The notes beneath the pieces were generated by a model. The model was not told the DNA's origin and searched no databases. It saw only the letters and a program-made list of their open reading frames with translations. From a virus: DNA of 64,000 nucleotides. Shown here in pieces: positions 54,894 to 62,646 of the stretch. How positions within the stretch are numbered: position 1 is the first letter of the stretch; each line of letters starts with the position of its first letter. The position numbers were made by a program, and so were the translations under genes. The stretch covers positions 19,125 to 83,124 of IMG/VR virus record IMGVR_UViG_3300044633_001393. One strand, given 5' to 3'.

Positions 54894-55273
54894 TTATAAA
54901 AGATGTTGATGTTGCAACCAAAACAAAATTAAATCTGGGTAATTTTAACATTAATTTACCAAATACGTTTTTGCCAAAACCACAAGAAAAAGATTACAAG
55001 GTGGGTTATATAGAAAGATATCTAGTTTCCAAGATCAACTACTCGGAAATAACAGAAGTATCAGGCGACGTTTACAACAAAATAGACTCAAACTTTTTCA
55101 GAAAAGCCAAATTGAAATGGAAAATAACAGGTCCGTTAAACAGTAAGTATGATGGTAAGATGCTACTGGAACAAGGAGTAATTGAGTACAACAAGAAGCA
55201 AGTGGAACAAATAAATACAGTGATTAACGGAACCAACGAAGTTCTAACCAATCTTACTCAGTTCTACAAATAA
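54890..55273 (+). CDS. small baseplate-cluster protein, function unknown
   Basis: 127 residues (MIIKDVDVATKTKLNLGNFN; FFRKAKLKWKITGPLNSKYD; a C-terminal helix). Translationally coupled to the hub gene (ATGA), so probably a hub partner. No family recognised. Confidence 0.65.
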   Translation: MIIKDVDVATKTKLNLGNFNINLPNTFLPKPQEKDYKVGYIERYLVSKINYSEITEVSGDVYNKIDSNFFRKAKLKWKITGPLNSKYDGKMLLEQGVIEYNKKQVEQINTVINGTNEVLTNLTQFYK

Positions 55274-55278
55274 ATCAA

Positions 55279-55306
55279 TTGACATTTGGTGTAAACAGTA
55301 TACACT
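55279..55306 (+). promoter_or_regulatory. sigma-70 promoter of polymerase-like gene
   Basis: TTGACA, 16-base spacer, TACACT (or TATACA at 55299 with a 14-base spacer). Predicted start 55311-55313, on the GTG start codon itself. Confidence 0.7.
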
Positions 55307-55312
55307 AAAGAT

Positions 55313-56611
55313 GTGGAGTATTCGTCTAAAATCTATCTAAAATTAGTAACAAAGCACAATAATTATCATAATGCTTGTAATGATATTATTGCAGCTTTTA
55401 TTTATGATTTTAAAGATGGTAAGAAACATTACTTAAATTTTTCCCACGGTGATTTGCCTGTGGATTGTTCGTTTGATCAATTTAAACTAGATATCGAATC
55501 AAAAGATATTACGGTATACGTTAACAATAAAAAGACATATAAGTATTGGTTAAACTGTAAATTAATTGATGTTAATCTATTTGGGTTTATAGACAACAAT
55601 GAAACATTGGATGAAGTGGAAAACCTTAGCAGAAATTTTCTACAGCATAGTTACTACAATATCAATAACTTTAATTTGATATTACCATATGTTATACATC
55701 AACAGATCTTTGATAAAGAGGTAGAACAAATCAAACACTTGGATTCAAAGGAAACTGAGAGTTATTGTTTTAAATTTTTTAACAATGTTATATCTGATAC
55801 ATTGTTTGAAGTAGAAAAGAACGGAATCAAAGTAGACGTTGATGTTTTTTCAAAATATTTCAAGAGCAAAACTTATAATAAATTTGTATATACCAACTAC
55901 AACATATACAATCCAACGGGAAGACCAAGTAATTCATATGATACCATCAATTATGTAGCTCTTAAAAAAGATGATGGGTCGAGAGCTAGTTTTGTTTCAC
56001 GATATGGACAAGACGGTCATTTGATGATGATTGATTTTACAGGATTCCATCCTTACATTGTAGCAAATCTTGTGGAGTACAAAGTACCCGAAGAAGAAAC
56101 AATATATGAACATTTAGCTAAATATTACTTTAACATTGTCAATGTAACAGCTGATGATATTGGCAAATCAAAGAAATTAACGATGGTAAATCTATATGGT
56201 CAGATTTCCAATCAATATTGTGATATTCCTTATTTTCACAAAGTTGAACAGTTAAAGGATAAATATTGGAAAAAGTTTGAGAAGAATGGGTATATAACAA
56301 CTCCGATATATAAACGAAAGATAACAAATAAACATATAGTTGATGCCAACAAAAACAAGTTGTTTGCTTATATTATTCAAGCTGCTGAAACTGAATATGG
56401 AATTGACAGCTTAAGTAAGTGTATTAAGTTTGTTAGTAACAAAAAGATCGTACCTATTCTGTATGTATATGATTCGATAGTGTTTGATATTCACAATGAT
56501 GTGGATAGACAAGATATTACTGATTTGATTGAGATCTTTAAAAACAAGCGATTTAAGGTAAAGACTTACACGGGAAATAATTATAATGATTTGAAATTAG
56601 TCCAATTGTAA
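55313..56611 (+). CDS. divergent family A DNA polymerase, polymerase domain only
   Basis: 432 residues with a GTG start; a stop codon lies in frame at 55292, and no ATG gives a better start. Polymerase motifs: NPTGRPSNSYDTINY corresponds to the 'T-G-R-L-S-S' segment. Motif A is D241 in MIDFTGFHPYIVANL ('D-Y-S-x-x-E-x-R' in Pol I). The O helix is KSKKLTMVNLYGQ, keeping the Lys and Tyr-Gly spacing but not the usual Arg and Phe. Motif C is D387 in VYDSIVFD ('V-H-D-E' in Pol I). No 3'-5' exonuclease motifs are evident in the first 150 residues. It could be the replicative polymerase with the exonuclease on another gene, or a repair enzyme. Confidence 0.75.
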   Translation: MEYSSKIYLKLVTKHNNYHNACNDIIAAFIYDFKDGKKHYLNFSHGDLPVDCSFDQFKLDIESKDITVYVNNKKTYKYWLNCKLIDVNLFGFIDNNETLDEVENLSRNFLQHSYYNINNFNLILPYVIHQQIFDKEVEQIKHLDSKETESYCFKFFNNVISDTLFEVEKNGIKVDVDVFSKYFKSKTYNKFVYTNYNIYNPTGRPSNSYDTINYVALKKDDGSRASFVSRYGQDGHLMMIDFTGFHPYIVANLVEYKVPEEETIYEHLAKYYFNIVNVTADDIGKSKKLTMVNLYGQISNQYCDIPYFHKVEQLKDKYWKKFEKNGYITTPIYKRKITNKHIVDANKNKLFAYIIQAAETEYGIDSLSKCIKFVSNKKIVPILYVYDSIVFDIHNDVDRQDITDLIEIFKNKRFKVKTYTGNNYNDLKLVQL

Positions 56612-56624
56612 ATATATTTATATC

Positions 56625-56634
56625 TATATTTATA
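56625..56634 (+). promoter_or_regulatory. TATATTTATA element, 4 bases before start
   Basis: Perfect copy followed by ATAG and the ATG at 56639; another AATATATTTATA stretch lies just upstream (56611-56622). Confidence 0.5.
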
Positions 56635-56638
56635 ATAG

Positions 56639-58960
56639 ATGAACTTTAAATCATTAGTAAACGAAATTTGTTGTGACAATCGTATTAAGAACGGTGTATT
56701 GGATCTTAAGAACGAAGATCACGTTTTTATATTGCAGGAATATCTAGAGAAAGCTGGATATAATATCGATGAGATAGTAGAAAAGACCGCTAGGTTATTT
56801 GAAGCGGGTAGATTTCCAGATCGACAAGCATATAATAAAGATGGTATACTTGTAACATTTCCTAATAAACAATACAGAGATAGAGCTGTTAATAAAGGCA
56901 CTCACTTCGCTGAAAATCCCAAAAAGGCTCAAGCTAATATTTTTAAAGCTGATGGTGAACAAGGAGTCGATACACAAACAGATTCAGAACCATCTAAGAA
57001 ACAACCTGCCACGTTAGATCAAACATTAGATAAAGATATCGAAGGTGATAGTGGTGTAGACAAAAGAACACCAGCTGAGAAAAAGCAAGATGCTTGGGGA
57101 GTGGAAGCTATATTAACAGGTCAAACGCCACTTGTTAATTATAGTGTAGATGAAGCTAAAAGTTATGGATTTTACAACAAAGGATTCAAATGGTTTGATA
57201 CTAATGGAGATTTAATAGGTGAACAGATATACGATGAAACTATTTCTAAAAACGTAATTGTAGCTGATGCAATTGCGCCTGCTAAATATATTGATAAATC
57301 AAAAAAAATAAAAGACATTATAAACAAAGAACTTTTGGTTAAGTTGGAGTTCTTAAAAAATGCAGATAATAATACACGGACTAAATTATTTGAAACTATA
57401 CCTATTTTGTTTGCTTACGGAATTACTGATTTTAAAAATGCTAAAACCGGACAAGATTACAACGATTTTGCGATTGGATTTTTATCTGCTTGGGGCAATT
57501 TAAGAGAAAAATTAGAGAATATACCAAACGAAACCAGTCGTATAGAAAATCTTAAATTATACGATTTAGTCGATAAAGATTTAAAACAAATTGGTGGATT
57601 TGACGGAGTTTCTTTAGCGGAATTAGGAACGCCTACTGATTTTATTCATAAATCAATAGATAGTTTTTATAAAGCAGCCGATGATTATAACAGAAAATTT
57701 TTAAAAGGTGAACAAGAAACAAAATCAAATACCGCAGACATTGTTTTGATTTATGGTGGCACAAAGGCAGATGTATTAAACGCTTTAAAAGATGGCAATA
57801 TTGATGAACAAGATGTCGATTCGATGGCTAAAATAAAAGATAAAAATATTAAATTTGCTTTAATTAGTTTAAAAGCAGGTGGTGGAAAATTGGGAAGAGT
57901 TTTAACTCAATTGGCACAATACGTTGGTCAATCTTTGGCACCTACTCCATCGGATGAACCAGTGCCACTTAGTGAAGGAATAATTGATAAAATATCAAGT
58001 AGCATAAAATATGCTATAGATAAAATTAAAAGTATACCAGATATTGCTAAAAATTATTTTCAATCATTCATAAAAGCAATAAATCCATTTACTACAAAAA
58101 TAAATAACTTTTTTTTCAAAAAATTAAATACGGATGTAAAAATTTTACAATCTTCGGAATTAAAAAATCTAGAAAATTTAGAGCGTCAACTTGAAAGAGA
58201 AATAGGTACTATTTCAGAAAAATCTAGTAAGAAATGTGATAATAAACATACAGAATATACGGAGACCATTAATAAAAATTTGAATTTATTTAAAAACATT
58301 TTGAAATCAAGTACAGAGGACATAACTCTTATTAACAAAATTTCCGAATTATCAAACAATAAATTTCTAATTGAATTTTTTCCAATTGAAATAAAAACGG
58401 TACAATTGCAACAAATTGAAAATTTGAAAAAAAATCTAATATATGTAATAAATCAAATTGACGGAGATTTTAAAATTGGAGATTGTTTAGAACGATATAC
58501 ACTCAGACCCATTTTTAAATACAGAGCTAATGTTTTGTCACTTAAGTATATAGATTTAATCTTAAACAATGTATTAAAAGATGTAAATACATCAGATCCT
58601 AATTTAATACGTGAAGAATTTATAAAATTATCTAGTCTTCTTTCAACCGAAGCTGTATTTGGCAAAAACGTTAGTTTACCTCTAATCAAATACACTGGTA
58701 AAAAGATTGAAAGGTTGAGATATAAAGGTAATTTTAAATTAGAAATTCCAAAAGAGTTCGAAGATGTAAAATTGGGTAAGATCCGAATCAATATGGTGGT
58801 TGACGAAGGATATTTAACGGTAACTCTTTATTTATTCGCTGGAATTGTTATGAAAGATGATATTGCTACACCAACATATTCTGTTTTTAGTTTAGATAGT
58901 AGTAGTGGTAGTTCGTTTACGTTTAGTGTAGAAGGAAAAGAAGTCGTTGATAAAATATGA
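56639..58960 (+). CDS. large hypothetical protein with capsid-targeting-like N-terminus
   Basis: 773 residues, no overall family recognised. It begins MNFKSLVNEICCDN, similar to the other short N-terminal peptides; a clear L-F-E site follows in KTARLFEAGR. Residues about 60-100 (PDRQAYNKDGILVTFPNKQY, RDRAVNKGTHFAENP) resemble a short domain seen near the N-terminus of other T4-like phage proteins. A central helical region (about 270-460), a Lys-rich coiled coil (about 490-560) and a beta-rich C-terminus follow. Expressed from its own element between polymerase and gp32. May be a large internal head protein, comparable in idea to T4 Alt, but no ADP-ribosyltransferase motif is visible. Confidence 0.65.
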   Translation: MNFKSLVNEICCDNRIKNGVLDLKNEDHVFILQEYLEKAGYNIDEIVEKTARLFEAGRFPDRQAYNKDGILVTFPNKQYRDRAVNKGTHFAENPKKAQANIFKADGEQGVDTQTDSEPSKKQPATLDQTLDKDIEGDSGVDKRTPAEKKQDAWGVEAILTGQTPLVNYSVDEAKSYGFYNKGFKWFDTNGDLIGEQIYDETISKNVIVADAIAPAKYIDKSKKIKDIINKELLVKLEFLKNADNNTRTKLFETIPILFAYGITDFKNAKTGQDYNDFAIGFLSAWGNLREKLENIPNETSRIENLKLYDLVDKDLKQIGGFDGVSLAELGTPTDFIHKSIDSFYKAADDYNRKFLKGEQETKSNTADIVLIYGGTKADVLNALKDGNIDEQDVDSMAKIKDKNIKFALISLKAGGGKLGRVLTQLAQYVGQSLAPTPSDEPVPLSEGIIDKISSSIKYAIDKIKSIPDIAKNYFQSFIKAINPFTTKINNFFFKKLNTDVKILQSSELKNLENLERQLEREIGTISEKSSKKCDNKHTEYTETINKNLNLFKNILKSSTEDITLINKISELSNNKFLIEFFPIEIKTVQLQQIENLKKNLIYVINQIDGDFKIGDCLERYTLRPIFKYRANVLSLKYIDLILNNVLKDVNTSDPNLIREEFIKLSSLLSTEAVFGKNVSLPLIKYTGKKIERLRYKGNFKLEIPKEFEDVKLGKIRINMVVDEGYLTVTLYLFAGIVMKDDIATPTYSVFSLDSSSGSSFTFSVEGKEVVDKI

Positions 58961-59352
58961 TAACCCAAAAACAACTACTTTGCACATTTGCAAATAGTAT
59001 AAATTATACTGAAACGATTAAAGAGATAACTCAACAATATACATTGATCGATAATAAGATTTTTATATTTGCAAATGAGAATAATCTTCGGGAATTGTAC
59101 TTAACGTTTAATGTGGAAAAAACCGAACGTAATAATCGTTACAAAGGCACTATAAGTATTCATCGTAAGAAACAAACAAATACACTATATACACTCAACG
59201 CAATGAATAAGTTGATTGCTGACGAAAACAATGGTGTATTTGATAAGAACTTCCAATTAAATTGGGAACTATATAAAAACAGTATTATACTAACCAACGA
59301 AATTGGTGTAAAAATAGTTCCATTAAAATTGTTTTCTATCCAAGAAATTTGA
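58957..59352 (+). CDS. conserved hypothetical protein upstream of gp32
   Basis: 131 residues (QQYTLIDNKIFIFANENNLR, TNTLYTLNAMNKLI, GVFDKNFQLNWELYKNSIIL). I recall similar small proteins in T4-like phages but not a function. Beta-strand-rich with an alpha segment, no catalytic motif. Coupled to the preceding gene by ATGA. Confidence 0.65.
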   Translation: MITQKQLLCTFANSINYTETIKEITQQYTLIDNKIFIFANENNLRELYLTFNVEKTERNNRYKGTISIHRKKQTNTLYTLNAMNKLIADENNGVFDKNFQLNWELYKNSIILTNEIGVKIVPLKLFSIQEI

Positions 59353-59366
59353 TATATATTTTAGAC

Positions 59367-59395
59367 TTGATTTCAATCTATACATAGTGTAGACT
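59367..59395 (+). promoter_or_regulatory. sigma-70-like promoter of gp32 gene
   Basis: TTGATT, 17-base spacer, TAGACT. Predicted start about 59402 gives a leader of about 72 bases, the longest among the sigma-70-like promoters of the replication genes. Confidence 0.6.
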
Positions 59396-59415
59396 GATTT
59401 TAGGTTGGTTATATG

Positions 59416-59433
59416 ACGGGTCGAGTGATCCGT
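59416..59433 (+). promoter_or_regulatory. hairpin in gp32 leader
   Basis: ACGGGTC / GATCCGT with a GAGT loop: seven pairs including one G-U, extendable by two wobbles. The 40 bases from here to the ATG are almost pure A/T and unstructured. T4 gene 32 mRNA is autoregulated by gp32 binding an unstructured leader nucleated at a 5' pseudoknot; the layout is analogous, though I found no clear second pseudoknot stem. Confidence 0.6.
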
Positions 59434-59473
59434 TGAAGTAATTAACTAATTAACAATTAAACATTAAATAATT

Positions 59474-60310
59474 ATGGCATTAGATCTAAGTAAACTAAAG
59501 AGTCGTTTGAACTCCCTTTCAAACACAAATCAAAAATCCAACTTGATTTGGAAACCAAAGCCAGGTAAACAAGTAGTTCGTATCGTACCATATAAGTACG
59601 TACCTGAGAATCCGTTTATCGAACTAAAGTTTCATTACAATATCAATAACAAGACTTATCTATCTCCTGATAGTTTTGGTCGGCCAGATCCAATCGTTGA
59701 ATTTGCTAACCGTCTGAAGAAGACTGGTTCAAAGGAAGATTGGCAGATGGGTCGTAAGATGGAACCAAAGATGCGTACTTTCGTACCAGTCATTGTTCGT
59801 GGTGAAGAAGGAGAAGGTGTCAAGTTCTGGGGATTTGGAAAGCAAGTTTATCAAGAACTTCTTTCAATCATCAGTGATCCTGATTTCGGTGATATTACCG
59901 ATCTAACCAATGGTCGTGATATCGTTGTAGAATTCAAGACAGCTGAAGGCGGAGCTAGTTTCCCAGAAACCAGCATTCGTGTTAAACCAAACGTAAGTGT
60001 CGCCGTAGATCCAAAGAATACCCAACTCTTGGATGCTCTAAAGGCACAAGTAAACATCTTGGATTTGTTTGAAGAACTATCCTATGATGACTTGAAGGAA
60101 GTTATGGATAAGTGGTTGAATCCAGAATCAGCCGCAACCGAAGTTGCAGCTGAACCTACTCCTAGTGGAGATGATGATGAAGCTCCGTTTTCAACATCAC
60201 CAGCAGTAACCGCAACTGCTACAGCTAAGGCACCAGCTTCACCAACTGCTGCCAAAGCAAAGGGTAAAGACAGTGTAGAACAAGCATTTGATGACTTGTT
60301 TAACTCCTAA
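59474..60310 (+). CDS. gp32: single-stranded DNA-binding protein (T4 gp32-like), no zinc site
   Basis: 278 residues. The N-terminal LAST-like basic segment (LDLSKLKSRLNSLSNTNQKS), then the OB-fold core (KPGKQVVRIVPYKYVPENPF, ELKFHYNINNKTYLSPDSFG, EGVKFWGFGKQVYQELLSII, DITDLTNGRDIVVEF), an Ala/Pro/Thr linker and an acidic C-terminal tip (SVEQAFDDLFNS) for partner proteins. T4 gp32 holds zinc with one His and three Cys in its core; this protein contains no Cys at all, so that zinc site is gone. It coats single-stranded DNA and organises UvsX and gp41, which follow. Confidence 0.94.
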   Translation: MALDLSKLKSRLNSLSNTNQKSNLIWKPKPGKQVVRIVPYKYVPENPFIELKFHYNINNKTYLSPDSFGRPDPIVEFANRLKKTGSKEDWQMGRKMEPKMRTFVPVIVRGEEGEGVKFWGFGKQVYQELLSIISDPDFGDITDLTNGRDIVVEFKTAEGGASFPETSIRVKPNVSVAVDPKNTQLLDALKAQVNILDLFEELSYDDLKEVMDKWLNPESAATEVAAEPTPSGDDDEAPFSTSPAVTATATAKAPASPTAAKAKGKDSVEQAFDDLFNS

Positions 60311-60321
60311 AAAATAAAAAT

Positions 60322-60356
60322 AAGCCGGTGGAGTTTTTATACCCCACCGGCTTTCT
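60322..60356 (+). terminator. terminator between gp32 and uvsX
   Basis: AAGCCGGTGG / CCACCGGCTT, a 10-bp stem with a 12-base loop and short T run. The weak T tract suggests partial readthrough into uvsX, which has no clear promoter of its own. Confidence 0.85.
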
Positions 60357-60369
60357 AGTTATATACGTT

Positions 60370-61515
60370 ATGGCAAAGAAAAGTGTTACAAAAGATACAT
60401 CGGGTCAACGTGACGAATTAATCGAAATGTTGGCGAATGAGCTTAACAAAGCAAATAAAGATGGTGGTAAAATTGCACATTTCCTAGATGAACAAGATAA
60501 TCCTTCAGAAATTACTGATTGGATTAGTACTGGCTCTTCTATTTTGGATCTTGCAATTAGTAATCGTCCACACGGCGGTCTACCAGTTGGTAAGATGGTT
60601 GAATTCAACGGACTTGAAGGTACTGGTAAGAGTCTATTGTCGGCACACGTTGTCGCAGATACACAGAAGAAGGGTGGAGTCGCTGTAGTAATTGATACTG
60701 AAAACGCAGCTGCGCCTGAGTTCTGGAAGAGTCTTGGTGTAGATTTGTCTAAGCTACTATATGTTCAATGTGAAACCGTTGAAGATATTTTTGCTCAGAT
60801 GGAGAAGATGATCGCGATTGTTCGTAAGAGCAACAAAGATCGTATTCTTACAATCATTGTAGATTCTGTAGCAGCAGCATCTACTAAAGTTGAATTGGAA
60901 AGTGATCACGGTAAGGATGGATTTGCAACGGGTAAATCTATTATTATCAGTAAGGCAATGCGTAAGATTACTACTATGATTGGTAAACAGAAAGTATTGA
61001 CTGTATTTACTAATCAACTACGTCAGAATTTAAATGCTATGGCATTTGGTGATAAGTACGTAGTAAGTGGTGGTAAGGCTTTAGCATATCATTGTAGTGT
61101 ACGTGTTCGTTTGAATAATGCCGGTAAACTCAAGAAGGGTGAAGAAGTCATCGGAAACGAGTGTAAGGCAGTTGTTATCAAGAATCGTATGGGACCACCT
61201 CAACGTCAGGCCAATTTTGATATCTATTTTGATAGTGGAATTGCTGACTATGGCAGTTGGATTAAAGTTCTAAAAGAACAAAATCTAATTAAACAGGGTG
61301 GTGCTTATTATACTTATAAAAAGAACGATGGAAACGAATGGAAGTTCCAATCCAAAGACTTTGTAAGTGTAATGCAGAGTGACAAACAATTGGGTGAAGA
61401 AATTTACCTGAAGATTTGTGACGCTGTAATTATGAAATACAAAGATCCCAATAGTCAAATTATTGAGGATGCTGTTGTGGATACACACGAAGAAACTGCA
61501 GGCAACGAAGAATAA
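60370..61515 (+). CDS. uvsX: UvsX/RecA-family recombinase
   Basis: 381 residues from the ATG at 60370 (MAKKSVTKD); an upstream ATG at 60328 lies inside the terminator. Walker A GLEGTGKSLL, Walker B ILTIIVDSVAAAS, L1/L2 region (VFTNQLRQNLNAMAFGDKYV, SGGKALAYHCSVRVRL). Length fits UvsX (391 in T4). Catalyses strand exchange for recombination-dependent replication and repair. Confidence 0.95.
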   Translation: MAKKSVTKDTSGQRDELIEMLANELNKANKDGGKIAHFLDEQDNPSEITDWISTGSSILDLAISNRPHGGLPVGKMVEFNGLEGTGKSLLSAHVVADTQKKGGVAVVIDTENAAAPEFWKSLGVDLSKLLYVQCETVEDIFAQMEKMIAIVRKSNKDRILTIIVDSVAAASTKVELESDHGKDGFATGKSIIISKAMRKITTMIGKQKVLTVFTNQLRQNLNAMAFGDKYVVSGGKALAYHCSVRVRLNNAGKLKKGEEVIGNECKAVVIKNRMGPPQRQANFDIYFDSGIADYGSWIKVLKEQNLIKQGGAYYTYKKNDGNEWKFQSKDFVSVMQSDKQLGEEIYLKICDAVIMKYKDPNSQIIEDAVVDTHEETAGNEE

Positions 61516-61517
61516 AA

Positions 61518-62585
61518 ATGAGTGGATTCAGTTCATCTGAAAAGAAGAAACTGTTCTCCTTGTTTGAAAATATCAAGGGGGGTGTTGGAAACGATGGTCT
61601 ACAAAAGAACATTAATTCTGACATCCTCCTTGTGGATGGCCTTAACACTTACATTCGTAGTTTTATGGCCATTCCTTCACTCAATGAAGACGGATTACAT
61701 ACCGGGGGTATTGCTGGTTTCTTGAAGAGCATTGGATATGCAATTAAATTGATTTCTCCTACCCGAGTTATTATTGTATTTGATGGTAAAGGTGGTAGTC
61801 AGAAACGCAGAAAGATATATCCAGGTTACAAAAACGGCAGAAAGACTGATATTCGTCTCAACCGTAATTACGAAGAATTATCTTCATCACAGATTGAATC
61901 TGTTAACTTCAAAAAAGAATTGATTCGTACTGTAAATTATTTGGACACGTTGCCTGTAACAGTTATGGCAATTGATCAAATAGAAGCGGACGACACAATT
62001 GCTTATTTAGCTAAAGAAACTTTTAAGGACAGTAATGTAACAATTATGTCTACTGATAAAGATTTTCTTCAACTAGCAAGTGACAAGATTAAAATCTGGA
62101 GTCCTGTAAAAAAGAAAATTTTTGGTTGTAAAGAAATAGTGGATGAATATGGAATTACTTGCAATAACTTTGTTTTATACAGAGTTATGGAAGGTGACGT
62201 TAGCGACAACATACCTGGACTAGATGGTGTGGGTTTAAAACGTGTAGTAAAAGCATTTCCATTTTTATCAGACGGTCAACAATATGGATTACAAGAAATT
62301 TATAATTACTCTGAAAACAACAGAGGTAAATATAAAATATACGATACTGTATTGGATAATAAGTTGTTACTAGAAAGAAATCACTCTCTGATGCAATTGA
62401 GTGATACGCAGGTTCAGTCATTTACACAATTACGTATAGAAGAAATAATAAAGACTCCTATTCGTAAAATAGATAAAATGACTTTTACGAAGTTGATTAC
62501 AGAAGACAAAATGTGGAATAATATCCCAAATTATCACATTTGGTTGAATGAGTGTTTTGGCAAACTAAACAGTTTCATCGAATAA
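61518..62585 (+). CDS. rnh: RNase H / 5'-3' flap exonuclease (T4 Rnh-like)
   Basis: 355 residues; T4 Rnh is 305. FEN-family acidic sites: ILLVDGLNTYIRSF, VFDGKGGSQKRRKIYPGYK, QIEADDTIAYLA, MSTDKDFLQL and GDVSDNIPGLDGVG (helix-hairpin-helix region). Removes RNA primers and flaps on the lagging strand. Starts 2 bases after the uvsX stop. Confidence 0.93.
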   Translation: MSGFSSSEKKKLFSLFENIKGGVGNDGLQKNINSDILLVDGLNTYIRSFMAIPSLNEDGLHTGGIAGFLKSIGYAIKLISPTRVIIVFDGKGGSQKRRKIYPGYKNGRKTDIRLNRNYEELSSSQIESVNFKKELIRTVNYLDTLPVTVMAIDQIEADDTIAYLAKETFKDSNVTIMSTDKDFLQLASDKIKIWSPVKKKIFGCKEIVDEYGITCNNFVLYRVMEGDVSDNIPGLDGVGLKRVVKAFPFLSDGQQYGLQEIYNYSENNRGKYKIYDTVLDNKLLLERNHSLMQLSDTQVQSFTQLRIEEIIKTPIRKIDKMTFTKLITEDKMWNNIPNYHIWLNECFGKLNSFIE

Positions 62586-62590
62586 AAAAT

Positions 62591-62608
62591 AAACGTTATT
62601 TAAACGTT
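62591..62608 (+). promoter_or_regulatory. AAACGTT direct repeat, possible operator
   Basis: AAACGTT at 62591-62597 and 62602-62608, spaced one helical turn (11 bases) apart; the second copy overlaps the -35 box of the helicase promoter. Each contains the palindrome AACGTT. Confidence 0.35.
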
Positions 62609-62635
62609 GTGGTTGGTAAAAAACAGTGGTATAGT
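62607..62635 (+). promoter_or_regulatory. sigma-70-like promoter of helicase gene
   Basis: TTGTGG, 17-base spacer, TATAGT. Predicted start about 62642, five bases before the ATG at 62647. Confidence 0.6.
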
Positions 62636-62646
62636 AGAGTTATCTT

